DNA of 64,000 nucleotides from NCBI GenBank assembly GCA_023301465.1, contig JALZUQ010000035.1, positions 1 through 64,000 on the forward strand. The letters run 5' to 3'. Below the pieces are notes generated by a model. That model did no database searches and was not told where the DNA came from. It saw nothing but the letters and a program-made list of their open reading frames with translations. The position numbers were made by a program, and so were the translations under genes. Position 1 is the first letter of the stretch; the number at the start of each line of letters is the position of its first letter. Positions 8,046 through 18,389 of the stretch are shown here, piece after piece. The stretch comes from Oligoflexales bacterium. GTDB lineage: Bacteria; Bdellovibrionota_B; Oligoflexia; Oligoflexales; JALZUQ01.

Positions 8046-9367
8046 ATGATTAAAATAATGAAAGAATACACTAGGTATCTCAATACATAAGGATCACTTC
8101 CAATGATGTAATATATAATACTCAATAAAGATAATATTGACCAAACCCAAATAAAGTTTATTTTCGAAATAAATGGAAAACCTCCTGCCAATAAAAGAAG
8201 GAGGTACCATGGGTGCAAAGTTGGAGAACAAACCAGAAGACCAGTAGACATCAACAAAATAGATGCTTTGATTGATAGTTTGTTTTTGCAGTAAAAGTAA
8301 AATAAAGTAGCAGCGTAAATCAACCCAAGAAAACTAACCGCAATTCGAGCCTTATCAACTCCAATACTGTTATCCATAAACGTTGACAAGAAATCAGCCA
8401 AAAACCTATGTAGAAAACCAAAAAAATACCAGTGTTTTGAAAAATGCATCGCAGAAGACAAAAAATTACCTCCTGAACTTGAATAATAACTAAAACACAA
8501 CAAACCAGCCGCAACAGCGATCATTAAAAAACTATAAACATTCTTTGTGAAACCATATTTTCTATGACCATATATGAATAAAAACGGGAAAAAAATCAAC
8601 GGATACCACTTGATAAGCACCATGGATAATATAAGAGAAAAATACAGAAGAGGTTTTTTAGTATCAAGAACCTTCTTCAAAAAAATAATGAGTAAGATAC
8701 AAACGACTACATCAAGATGACTATTAGCCAATCCTTTCAATAAAAAAAGTGGGTTGAAAATAATTAAATGCCAGTCAAAATCTCTGATGATATAAATCAT
8801 CAGACTTGCCAAAACACCGACTAACACCTTCCAGCCAATATATATTTGCCATGTGTGTGTTGGCACAAACTCATCAAGACCAGCACCACCCAACAAAAAA
8901 GGCCAAAAGTATGGATTTAAATAACTACTAATATGAAACAATACTTGTGCTAATGGTGGGTAAATAGTTGGTAAATGTGGATGATTAATATATTTTGCCC
9001 AAGACACTTCGTAGAATTGCTCCAAATTTTTTGGAGCAAAAGCATAAGGGTTTATACCGTTTGCTCCATTCAGTCCGTCCCAAATATATCGAATGTGATC
9101 TGACTCCAGAACAAAGGGGACTCCTAATGCAATTGCCATTGTGAAAACGACACCTGTTTTCCAACTTGGCTTTTCGATAGATTTAAAAACAACAGGTATA
9201 TAAGAAAAACCTAAAACGAAAATAAAAGAAATATAAATGAAATAAGAGTTTTTTAGTTCACCAAAAAATTGATCCGAAATTTTCCAAGACATGAACACCC
9301 AGTAGGATAAGGCTATCATCAACCAAGAATAGTAGGTTCTAAGAGGTGTGTTTTTTAGTTTTCGCAT
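7994..9367 (-). CDS. Multi-span membrane glycosyltransferase (mannosyltransferase-like)
   Basis: Many TM segments; LESDHIRYIWDGLNGANGINPYAFAP, NHPHLPTIYPPLAQ resembles GT-C mannosyltransferases; start revised to MRKLKNT. Confidence 0.7.
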   Translation of the reverse strand: MRKLKNTPLRTYYSWLMIALSYWVFMSWKISDQFFGELKNSYFIYISFIFVLGFSYIPVVFKSIEKPSWKTGVVFTMAIALGVPFVLESDHIRYIWDGLNGANGINPYAFAPKNLEQFYEVSWAKYINHPHLPTIYPPLAQVLFHISSYLNPYFWPFLLGGAGLDEFVPTHTWQIYIGWKVLVGVLASLMIYIIRDFDWHLIIFNPLFLLKGLANSHLDVVVCILLIIFLKKVLDTKKPLLYFSLILSMVLIKWYPLIFFPFLFIYGHRKYGFTKNVYSFLMIAVAAGLLCFSYYSSSGGNFLSSAMHFSKHWYFFGFLHRFLADFLSTFMDNSIGVDKARIAVSFLGLIYAATLFYFYCKNKLSIKASILLMSTGLLVCSPTLHPWYLLLLLAGGFPFISKINFIWVWSILSLLSIIYYIIGSDPYVLRYLVYSFIILIMCLDLRKSMGYSKRSYL

Positions 9368-10084
9368 GTATTGCAACTTTATTAAAGATCTCTGAAACTC
9401 CATAATAAAATACACAATACAATATTTTAATTCCAGCCTTAATAGAGCCCGATAGTGATCCGCTTATTTTTGATTTTCCATATTTTCTTTTTTTGTAGAA
9501 AATATCAATCTCAAGGATTTTTACTCTTCGAAAGATAGCTTTAATTTGCATTTCGACATTCCACCCCCAGTTCTTATCTTGCAAGCCTAACTGCTGATAA
9601 ACCCTGTATTGCATAGCCCGCATGGGCCCCATATCACTATAACGATAACCAGTAACTACAGAAATTAAAAAAGTTTGTAGCCAATTTCCAAACTTAGCAT
9701 GAGGTGGCATAGCTCCTTGCTCCTGGCTTGTGCGTTGCCCAATCATCAACGTGTTCTCTTGGTCTTTTACAGTTTGATAAAAATGATCTAATTGATCCTC
9801 AGGTGAGCTTCCATCAGCATCGAAAACAATTAATACACTATCGTGTCGTATGAGGTGTTCAGACTTTAGATAAGACACACCTGCTTGAATTGCTCCACCG
9901 TAACCCTTTACTGCACAAGTAGTCGTATGAAGCTCTGGAATTGATCTAGCGTATTCTAACCCACCGTCTGTACTACCATTATCAATCATCACAACTTGGT
10001 AGTGAGGTAATATCTTAGGAAATAGCCATTTGAGATTTTCAATCTCGTTTAAGACTGGCAATAAAATAAAGCAGTTTTTTGCAT
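9339..10084 (-). CDS. GT2 family glycosyltransferase (DPM1-like); start region apparently frameshifted at a poly-A tract
   Basis: ILLPVLNEIENL, VVMIDNGSTDGG, VLIVFDADGSSPED; in-frame upstream sequence encodes ILLPVLNE but the only ATG (10084, TAATG overlap) is in another frame across A6. Confidence 0.75.
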
Positions 10085-10986
10085 TAGAGTTTTCGATAGC
10101 TCAGCCCAAATCCAAAAGTGTTTTCTGTTTCTTGACGTTCATCGCTTTGCATCATTAATGCATATTCAGCCTCTATTGCTAAGCCTTTGAAAACCGTAAC
10201 CCCTAAACTAGCTGTTAGACTTGTCTGCTTTGAGTTTCGAACCTCCTCGCTTGAGCCACCAATGGTATCTCCAGGTGTAAAAGTTCTTTTTGCACTCAAT
10301 TGAAACCAAGACTGAAACGGCAAACCAGCTCCTATCGAGGCTGATACGTTATAAGAGCTAAAAGTTCCATCCGCTAATGGATTGACTCCATGCCCAAAAT
10401 TTAGCCAATAAGATTGATAGCCAAATGTCATTCCAAGTTCGTAGTTAAAGCCAAGCTTGCCACGATCTACAGAAGAGATCAGGTGTTCACTACCCGAAGG
10501 CACTTCATTAAACCTCTCAGACTCCATTCCAATCCTCAGGTTTTCTGAAGAGGTGGGAAGGCTGAGGCCATAGGTTAGTGCGACTCTTAAATTAATTTTT
10601 GTTCTAGGGATTCTAGTGGAAACCACTTGATTCTTATGAAAAATCGAGAGATCTGTAAACCCACCAGTTGTATGTTTATGATTTAAAGTCGTAGAATTTC
10701 TTTCTATAGCTTTATACGAATATGATAAAGCAAAGTGAGAAGTCCAAGGTAAAAAACCAAGCCCTTGTTCTGCGTATAGGCCAGCAGTCTCTAGAGTTTG
10801 ATCAAAACCAAGATTAGAATCATCGCTGATAAATGATCCCGTTGTATGGGCATATGAAAGTTTAAAGTAATAATCATATTTACTTTTCACCCATCCATTA
10901 GAAAATGCACTTTCGGCAAAAAACAAAATTACAAATATGGATAAAATGTTTTTGAAGTGGCAAACTTTACGTCTAGGGTAGTTCAT
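10084..10986 (-). CDS. Outer membrane beta-barrel-type protein
   Basis: Signal peptide; alternating amphipathic strands ending FGFGLSYRKL. Confidence 0.6.
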   Translation of the reverse strand: MNYPRRKVCHFKNILSIFVILFFAESAFSNGWVKSKYDYYFKLSYAHTTGSFISDDSNLGFDQTLETAGLYAEQGLGFLPWTSHFALSYSYKAIERNSTTLNHKHTTGGFTDLSIFHKNQVVSTRIPRTKINLRVALTYGLSLPTSSENLRIGMESERFNEVPSGSEHLISSVDRGKLGFNYELGMTFGYQSYWLNFGHGVNPLADGTFSSYNVSASIGAGLPFQSWFQLSAKRTFTPGDTIGGSSEEVRNSKQTSLTASLGVTVFKGLAIEAEYALMMQSDERQETENTFGFGLSYRKL

Positions 10987-12479
10987 GCTGTTAAATTTTC
11001 CGTTTGTTTTGTTGTTTTCACAAAGTCAATATTCAAATACTCTTTAAATAAGACATAAAGAATAAGGGCAATATTAAACATTAAGACACCAGCAATAAAG
11101 TACAATTTTTGGCTTAACGCCAAAGCACTGCTCACCACAAAAATCATTGCAACAAAAGATGAAACCATCATGTCTGACCTTTTAAATACACTGCCTTTAC
11201 GCCCTTTAGGTGTTCGATGAAACACAAGCCATTTTTTATGTTTTTTAGTAGAAGCGAAAAGCCCTCTCCAATAAAACATAGCTATCTGCGTAACCAACAA
11301 AGGAAAACACAAAAAGAGTACACATGCACGGTAAAGCCTCTTAGGAATACTTGCAGTGTTGGGTTGTGCTCTTTTTGAAGCAAACAAAAGAAAATAAACA
11401 ACACTAAAGATAACCCAAACACTTAAGTCAACCACAGCGGATAAATTTATATTGGGGCTTTGGGCCATAAAGTTTGCATAATATAAAATCCAAAACGGCA
11501 AGCAAATGATCATCAAACCAGCGATTGTAGAAATTGCATAGCCAAATAAGTTAAAAAGAACATCTAGTTTTTGGTAAAGAGACCATTGTTGATGTTTCAC
11601 AATTTTTTTGCCTAGCAACCTAAGTACTTGACCTGAGCCAAGAGCCCACCTTCTTTGTTGGATTAAAAAAGCATGAAATGTCTCTGGCAGTTCTGAAGAG
11701 CATCTATAATGATCGGCGAACACAAGCTTAAAACCTTTCATTTGTGCTTTGTAGCTTAAAAGTAAGTCTTCGCAAACGGAATTTGAAGACCAACCATTTA
11801 GTTCTTGAAGTGCTTTTTTAGACCATATTCCCGCGGTCCCATTAAAATTAAATGCCAGTTTACGATGAAACCTACCAAAATGTTCAATATGAAAATGGAT
11901 ATTTAAAAGTATTTCTTGAATTTTGGTAAGGTAGTTTTTATTTTGGTTATAATAACTCCACGCAGCTTGTACTGCGGCCACTTTAGAGTTTTTAGACTCA
12001 AACAATGGCATCATCTCATAAAGAAAATCACTTGCAGGCCTAAAGTCTACATCAAAAATAGCAAAGTAATCTGCACCGCTTTTTTTAAGCCCGTGGTTCA
12101 AAGCTCCAGCCTTAAAACCTTCGCGATTTGAGCGGTGAATATGATTTATTTGTACAGAGTCTTCTGAGTTTTCTTTTCTTCGAATAAATTGCTGAATCAG
12201 CTTAGTTGTTTCTTCATCGTTTGAGTCATCAAGAATCTGATATTCAAGCCTGCTCTTTGGCCATTCAATTTTTAACGCCGACTCTAAAATTCCTAAGATA
12301 TGTTTTGGTTCATTGAAGACTGGTATCTGAATACAAACTAAAGGCACTTCTTCTGTGTTACTGAAGTTGAAACTCCATCTGACTAGTTTGCGTTGTGGAG
12401 TCTTGGACAGGCTCAACCGATACAACATGGTGGAAATAAGCAAACTTTTTAAAACCCAAAATCCTATAATCAGAAGCAT
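10983..12479 (-). CDS. Cellulose synthase-like GT2 membrane glycosyltransferase
   Basis: CIQIPVFNE, FAIFDVDFRP, SVCEDLLLSYKAQMKG, QQRRWALGSGQ (QxxRW). Confidence 0.85.
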   Translation of the reverse strand: MLLIIGFWVLKSLLISTMLYRLSLSKTPQRKLVRWSFNFSNTEEVPLVCIQIPVFNEPKHILGILESALKIEWPKSRLEYQILDDSNDEETTKLIQQFIRRKENSEDSVQINHIHRSNREGFKAGALNHGLKKSGADYFAIFDVDFRPASDFLYEMMPLFESKNSKVAAVQAAWSYYNQNKNYLTKIQEILLNIHFHIEHFGRFHRKLAFNFNGTAGIWSKKALQELNGWSSNSVCEDLLLSYKAQMKGFKLVFADHYRCSSELPETFHAFLIQQRRWALGSGQVLRLLGKKIVKHQQWSLYQKLDVLFNLFGYAISTIAGLMIICLPFWILYYANFMAQSPNINLSAVVDLSVWVIFSVVYFLLFASKRAQPNTASIPKRLYRACVLFLCFPLLVTQIAMFYWRGLFASTKKHKKWLVFHRTPKGRKGSVFKRSDMMVSSFVAMIFVVSSALALSQKLYFIAGVLMFNIALILYVLFKEYLNIDFVKTTKQTENLTA

Positions 12480-12645
12480 GTCATATTCCTAGTGTTTAGT
12501 GCTAGAAAAATATGCAAAATAATAAGAACTGTAAAGCTTTTATTGCTATTTATAGGACTTTAGCGGGTTTAGTGCATGATTTTAAGACGTTCATAATCAC
12601 GGGTTTTCTTTAACTGGAGAAGTTGTATGGCTTTTCGTCAAATAG

Positions 12646-13737
12646 TTAAATATTTTTAATATCATTTACAACCCAGTTATAGCCCCACTCAGCCAGGTCT
12701 GAGCTTCTTAAGCTGCTATCAATCACCGCTTTATCATTTCTGCACTCACTCAGTACATACTGGCTCAAATTTCCTAAATTTCCACCACTTAGCCTAAGAA
12801 AGTCTTCTTTGTACCAACTTGCAAACAAACTTGAGATACTAGTATTAGACCCAGAGACCCTCACTTGATTGAAATCATTAAAAAATAAGAATAAGTTTTC
12901 TTGTAGAATTTGGCTTAAGTCAGCTGAGTTATTTGGGTACATAAAGTTTCTAAGTTTCGGGCATGCCACTGCACCACATACCAGTGCCACATGGAGTTTT
13001 GGCTCTTTTCTTTGAACAACTTCTTCATTTGGAAATGGTTGTTTTGGTGTTTCACCGAGTCTCAATATTCCAGTTTCAATACCATTCAAGGAAACATTAT
13101 TATTTCCACCTATTTCATCAGGGATTTTTGTGTCAAAAACTTCCCACTCAGACCCAACAAGTAAATTTGACCTTGTTGCTGAAGGGTTATTTACAATAAA
13201 TTGAATCATGGAAAGGTTATATGCATTTGTCCAATAGGATATTTTTTGATCAGTGCTTAACGAATCAGGCTTTAAAATCGAGAGCCCTTTTATAAGAGCT
13301 TTCCATTGAGATGAAAATTGACCACGCAGTGCTGAGTAATTTACAAACCCAGAATTGGGCTCTACAACTTCCCCAAGAATTAAATTCCCGAGAACTAAAA
13401 ACTGTTCATAGGTTCTTATAGAGTCAATGTCGATAAAGTCACTTAGGCTGCTAGCTGTTTTTGGTGGTTCGTAAGTTCCACGATTATTGTTTTCTAGATA
13501 CTCTTTGACACATGGGGTCAATCCAAAGCTTGAAGAATCCGCTAAAGAATCAGCCTCAGAATTGCTTGGTGCCTCAGAGTTTTCATTAAAAGGAACACCT
13601 TGCCCTTGGTTGCTACCGTTTATATTAGTATCTCCAGCATTACCATCTTCAAACTTAGAAAACTCTAGTGATTGGCATTGAGCTATAAATAAAGCAAAAG
13701 CACCTGTTATTAAATAAGACAGCGATTTCCTGATCAT
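12646..13737 (-). CDS. DUF547 domain lipoprotein
   Basis: Lipobox FIAQC; KISYWTNAYNLSMIQFIVNN, LHVALVCGAVACPKLRNFMY. Confidence 0.8.
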   Translation of the reverse strand: MIRKSLSYLITGAFALFIAQCQSLEFSKFEDGNAGDTNINGSNQGQGVPFNENSEAPSNSEADSLADSSSFGLTPCVKEYLENNNRGTYEPPKTASSLSDFIDIDSIRTYEQFLVLGNLILGEVVEPNSGFVNYSALRGQFSSQWKALIKGLSILKPDSLSTDQKISYWTNAYNLSMIQFIVNNPSATRSNLLVGSEWEVFDTKIPDEIGGNNNVSLNGIETGILRLGETPKQPFPNEEVVQRKEPKLHVALVCGAVACPKLRNFMYPNNSADLSQILQENLFLFFNDFNQVRVSGSNTSISSLFASWYKEDFLRLSGGNLGNLSQYVLSECRNDKAVIDSSLRSSDLAEWGYNWVVNDIKNI

Positions 13738-14008
13738 TAAAAAACTCCTCTGTATATTGGTATCAGCGGGCTCTCACTGGCTGAAATGTTTTGTTAAAGC
13801 AAAAAAAGATATTCTAAGTATAAGCTATCTCGTAGCAGATCTCCAAATATGAGCAAATATTCAATTTCATTTTATTGAAAATCACTCATTAAACCTGATA
13901 AAATAGAAAGATATTAAGGAAATAAAGATCTATCCAATACCTTTCAATTCGAAAGAATTAAAATAATTATTGTGATATAAAATTTATTCAATACAAAGGA
14001 GGCGTAGA

Positions 14009-15355
14009 TTGAAACACATTGTGGTTATTGGAAATGGAGTGGCAGGAAGCACTGCCGCAAGGCATGTTCGAAAACGTTCGGATCATAAAGTCACAATGAT
14101 TTCTGACGAAAACCCCCTATTTTATTCTAGAACAGCTCTTATGTATATTTATATGGGACACATGACTGTCAAAGACACTCAACCATATGATTACGATTTT
14201 TGGAAAAAAAATAGAATAGACCTTATTCAATCAAGAGTTACAAATATAAATACAAAAGACCAAGTGCTCACACTCTCTAATAAGCAAAGTGTTGCTTACG
14301 ATAGTTTAGTCATTGCTACGGGGTCATGTTCTAATAAGTTTGGTTGGCCAGGTCAAGACCTAGAAGGTGTTCAAGGGCTTTATCACCTCCAAGACCTAAC
14401 AACGATGGAGAACAAAACAAAAAATGCTAAGAATGCTGTTGTTGTTGGCGGGGGACTCATCGGCATAGAAATGGTGGAAATGCTTTTAACTCGTGGCATC
14501 AAAGTTACTATGCTTGTGAGAGAAAATGGTTTTTGGACCAATGTTCTTCCAAAAGAAGACTCTGATTTTATTGGTAACCATATCTCTAAACACCATGTTG
14601 AAATGCGTTATGCTACAGAATTAAAAGAGATCATTGATGATGGTAGTCGTCACGTAAAAGCAATCGTTACAAATAAGGGTGACACCATCAATGCTGATTT
14701 TGTTGGACTTACCGTTGGAGTGCACCCAAACACTCAAATTGTAAGTGGCACTGAGATTGAAACAGATCGCGGAATACTTGTAGACAGCAACCTCCAAACT
14801 AGCATCAAAAACGTCTACGCTATTGGGGATTGTGCACAGATACGAAAACCGGTAGCAGGTCGAAGACCTATTGAAGCCGTTTGGTATACTGGAAAGATTA
14901 TGGGTGAAACTGTAGCATCACATATTTGCGATCAACCCAAAGAGTATGATCCGGGGATTTGGTTTAACTCTGCAAAATTCTTTGACGTGGAATACCAAAC
15001 ATACGGAACCATATTACCAAACCCACCTGAGAACCAAGAATCGTTTTTCTGGAAAAGCTCAACAAAAGAAGTTGCCATCAGATTAAATTTCGAAAAAGAC
15101 ACACAACATTTTGTTGGAGCAAACCTCTTTGGAATTAGAGGGAGACATCATGTATTTCAAGATTGGATTAAAAACAAAAATACAATAAAAGAAGTTCTAG
15201 AACAGTTTGGCCACGCTAATTTTGACCCAGAGTTTTTTAAGAAGTATGAACTAGAGATCATTGCTTCTTTCAATACAAAGTACGGTAAGAATATTTCTTT
15301 AAAGTCAAAAAAAGGTCTAGGGTTTTTAAAAGGTTTGCGTTTCTCAGGAAGATAA
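14009..15355 (+). CDS. NAD(P)/FAD-dependent pyridine nucleotide-disulfide-type oxidoreductase
   Basis: VVIGNGVAGSTAARHVR, NAVVVGGGLIGIEMVEML, NVYAIGDCAQI; SD aaaggagg with TTG start. Confidence 0.85.
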   Translation: MKHIVVIGNGVAGSTAARHVRKRSDHKVTMISDENPLFYSRTALMYIYMGHMTVKDTQPYDYDFWKKNRIDLIQSRVTNINTKDQVLTLSNKQSVAYDSLVIATGSCSNKFGWPGQDLEGVQGLYHLQDLTTMENKTKNAKNAVVVGGGLIGIEMVEMLLTRGIKVTMLVRENGFWTNVLPKEDSDFIGNHISKHHVEMRYATELKEIIDDGSRHVKAIVTNKGDTINADFVGLTVGVHPNTQIVSGTEIETDRGILVDSNLQTSIKNVYAIGDCAQIRKPVAGRRPIEAVWYTGKIMGETVASHICDQPKEYDPGIWFNSAKFFDVEYQTYGTILPNPPENQESFFWKSSTKEVAIRLNFEKDTQHFVGANLFGIRGRHHVFQDWIKNKNTIKEVLEQFGHANFDPEFFKKYELEIIASFNTKYGKNISLKSKKGLGFLKGLRFSGR

Positions 15356-15385
15356 TTTCGTTGATTGTAATACAAAGGGGTCGTT

Positions 15386-16726
15386 GTGAATTCAGTAGTT
15401 AGTGATAAGAAGTTTATTGAGTTATCTAGTCCACAAAAAATATGGCTTAGTGTCTTTGCATTAAGTTTATTTATGTTATTCGTGGCTTTATTTGGTGGAG
15501 GAGCTAAATACCCAAAAGTATTTTTGATCTCTACTTTTGGAATTGGCATGTTGAGCGGGATCGTTTTTATTCGCAAGACATATGCTTATGAAACAGCTGG
15601 AATTAAAAATAATTTCATCATGATGATGAAACACACCGCAAAAGGCAGCACTGCTTGGTTTTTTGGAATACTATTTACAAGTTTTTATGTTTGCCTCTAT
15701 TGGCACGCAGACCTATTAGAAAACCTTGTGCGAATGGTAGACCCTATCAGTTACATGCTCAGAGCTAAAGCTGCTGACCAATGGTTCTTATATGGAACTT
15801 TTTATACAGCATGTGTGTTGGTGATGGGCTACAGAATGCTTCTCAAATACCGTCATTCGAGGTATCAAACTGTCAGAACATTATCCGTGATGTTTTTTCA
15901 ATTAGTATTTTCTTATCTTATCCCAAGCTTTTTAGCTAAATTAAATCAACCAGAATTTTATTTCACATATTTTTGGCCTTTAAAATATGACGCCTTATTT
16001 CCAGGGAGTGTAGCTAGCTTAAGACAATCGGGAAATGTCGGTGTTTTTATGCTTTTTTGGAGTGTCGCCATGATTGCTATTGCAACTCCATTACTGACTT
16101 ATTTTTATGGGAAACGCTGGTATTGCTCATGGGTTTGCGGCTGTGGTGGCTTAGCTGAAACATTAGGTGACCCATATAGACAGTTGTCTGATAAAAGCTT
16201 AAAAGCATGGAAAACCGAAAGAGTTATGATCTACTCAGTAACTGTCTTAATAACGATTACTACAATATTAGTTTGGCTCGATTCAGTTTATGGCGGTGGC
16301 ATTTTAGGAACTTTGTCAGCTAGCATGAAAAAATGGTATGGATTTTTTATTGGAGCAGCATTTTCTGGAGTCATTGGTGTTGGTTTCTACCCGCTACTTG
16401 GCAGTCGAGTATGGTGTAGATTTGGATGCCCGATGGCAGCAATCTTAGGGATTCTACAAAAATGGTTTTCAAAATTCCGCATCACCACAAATGGTGGCCA
16501 GTGTATTTCATGCGGTAATTGTTCTACTTACTGCGAAATGGGAATTGATGTAAGGTGGTACGCACAACGAGGTCAAGATATCTCTAGAGCTTCTTGCGTA
16601 GGTTGCGGAGTCTGTTCTTCGGTGTGTCCTCGCGGCGTTCTTAACTTAGAAAACGGACCAAAAGCGACTAGGGTTTTAGATGAAGTTTCTCTAGTCAACA
16701 TGCTCCACGATAAAAACAAAGCATAA
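15386..16726 (+). CDS. Membrane 4Fe-4S binding protein (NapH/CcoG-like)
   Basis: CISCGNCSTYCEMGID and CVGCGVCSSVCPRG ferredoxin motifs, RWYCSWVCGCGG, RVWCRFGCPM, several TM helices. Confidence 0.8.
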   Translation: MNSVVSDKKFIELSSPQKIWLSVFALSLFMLFVALFGGGAKYPKVFLISTFGIGMLSGIVFIRKTYAYETAGIKNNFIMMMKHTAKGSTAWFFGILFTSFYVCLYWHADLLENLVRMVDPISYMLRAKAADQWFLYGTFYTACVLVMGYRMLLKYRHSRYQTVRTLSVMFFQLVFSYLIPSFLAKLNQPEFYFTYFWPLKYDALFPGSVASLRQSGNVGVFMLFWSVAMIAIATPLLTYFYGKRWYCSWVCGCGGLAETLGDPYRQLSDKSLKAWKTERVMIYSVTVLITITTILVWLDSVYGGGILGTLSASMKKWYGFFIGAAFSGVIGVGFYPLLGSRVWCRFGCPMAAILGILQKWFSKFRITTNGGQCISCGNCSTYCEMGIDVRWYAQRGQDISRASCVGCGVCSSVCPRGVLNLENGPKATRVLDEVSLVNMLHDKNKA

Positions 16727-16768
16727 AAAAAATGCCGAGACTCAAAAAATAGAGTCTCGGCATTTTTT
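16727..16768. terminator. Bidirectional intrinsic terminator
   Basis: AAAAAATGCCGAGACTC ... GAGTCTCGGCATTTTTT, 17-bp stem with A/T tracts, between convergent genes. Confidence 0.9.
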
Positions 16769-16793
16769 ATTTAGATTCCTACCAAATATTCAT

Positions 16794-18116
16794 TTAATAT
16801 AAATCTGAAATAGAGTAACCGTGAATTTTTTCGGCTAATTCACATAATTCTTTTTGATAAGCATCAAAGTCCATTTGTTTTTTAGCGACTTTTTCTTCTG
16901 AGGCTGCCCTTGCAATAGCCATCGACACGTCAACTAAAACTCTTGGGTCGTTTGGTTTTGGAATCAAATAGTCTTTACTTAATTCAAATACTTCGCCCTT
17001 GCCATAAAAATCTTTTACACGTGGCGGAACCGGTTTTTTTGTTATTTCTGCAAGAGCTTTAACAGCTGCCTGCAACATTCCATTTGTAATATGAGAAGAA
17101 TGAGTATCTAGAGCACCTCTAAAAATATACGGGAAACCTAAAACATTGTTTACTTGATTTGGATAATCAGACCTTCCAGTCACCATTAAAGCATTCGGCT
17201 TTACTTCTAGTGCATCTTCAGGAAGGATCTCCGGATCAGGATTTGCCATTGCAAAAACCAAAGGTGCTTCCGCCATTGCAGAAACCATTTCTTTTGTCAG
17301 CACACCACCCACTGAAACTCCAATAAATGCATCAGCAGACTCCAAAGCTTCAGCTAATGTTCGCTTTGGTGTGTTGATTGCAAATTTTTGTTTGTGCTCG
17401 TTCATGCCATTGGTTCGGCCTTGATAAATCACACCCTTACTATCGCACATCAAAATATTATTTGGATTAACTCCGAGCGTGATTAATAGGTTCGTACAAG
17501 CAGTTGCAGCTGCTCCTGCACCATTGACGACAAGTTTTACAGTCTTAATGTCACGTTTTGTAATTTCAATAGCATTTAAAAAAGCAGCGGCTGTAATTAC
17601 CGCTGTCCCATGCTGATCATCATGAAATACAGGTATGTTCATCAGTTTTTTTAGTTGTTCTTCAATATAAAAACACTCAGGAGCTTTAATATCTTCGAGA
17701 TTAATTCCACCGAATGTTGGTTCTAAAGACTTCACAATTTCAATAAACTTATCAGGATCAGACTCATCTACCTCAATATCAAAGACATTAATATCTGCAT
17801 ACTTCTTAAAGAGCATGCCTTTGCCTTCCATCACAGGCTTCGAAGCATAAGGTCCAATATTACCTAGGCCTAATACTGCTGAACCATTACTAATAACACC
17901 AACGAGATTAGACCGACTTGTATACCTATAAGATAAATTTTTATTCTCAAAAATTTCCAGACAAGGTGCGGCTACTCCTGGAGAATAAGCTAAACTTAAA
18001 TCCTCTTGAGTATCAACAGGCTTTGACGGGATTGTTTCAATTTTTCCTGCGGGGCACTTGCTATGATATTTTAAAGCTTGTTCTTTTAACTCTTCTGCAC
18101 TTAATTTTTGACTCAT
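16794..18116 (-). CDS. Malic enzyme (NADP-type, without a PTA domain)
   Basis: LAYSPGVAAPCLEI, GNIGPYASKPVMEGKG, FHDDQHGTAVITAAA, NGAGAAATAC. Confidence 0.9.
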   Translation of the reverse strand: MSQKLSAEELKEQALKYHSKCPAGKIETIPSKPVDTQEDLSLAYSPGVAAPCLEIFENKNLSYRYTSRSNLVGVISNGSAVLGLGNIGPYASKPVMEGKGMLFKKYADINVFDIEVDESDPDKFIEIVKSLEPTFGGINLEDIKAPECFYIEEQLKKLMNIPVFHDDQHGTAVITAAAFLNAIEITKRDIKTVKLVVNGAGAAATACTNLLITLGVNPNNILMCDSKGVIYQGRTNGMNEHKQKFAINTPKRTLAEALESADAFIGVSVGGVLTKEMVSAMAEAPLVFAMANPDPEILPEDALEVKPNALMVTGRSDYPNQVNNVLGFPYIFRGALDTHSSHITNGMLQAAVKALAEITKKPVPPRVKDFYGKGEVFELSKDYLIPKPNDPRVLVDVSMAIARAASEEKVAKKQMDFDAYQKELCELAEKIHGYSISDLY

Positions 18117-18389
18117 TAGAGGAAACTTTCTTTATTTTATAAAGTAGAGATTATAACAGCTACTCCTAAAACTTCATGGTTTAATTCAATAAAAAACTCA
18201 TATAACGTCTATCCACCAAAAAAGGAATACTTTTCATAAAGCCTCACTCATTTAAGACATGACACCAAAAAAGAAAACACCAATAAATTCAGTTGCTTTT
18301 ATCCATTATTTGGTTTTTTAGGACAGAAATAGCTTGGTATGAATAAAAACACTTACTTCGATTGTTCGATTACAAACCTAACAAAAACA

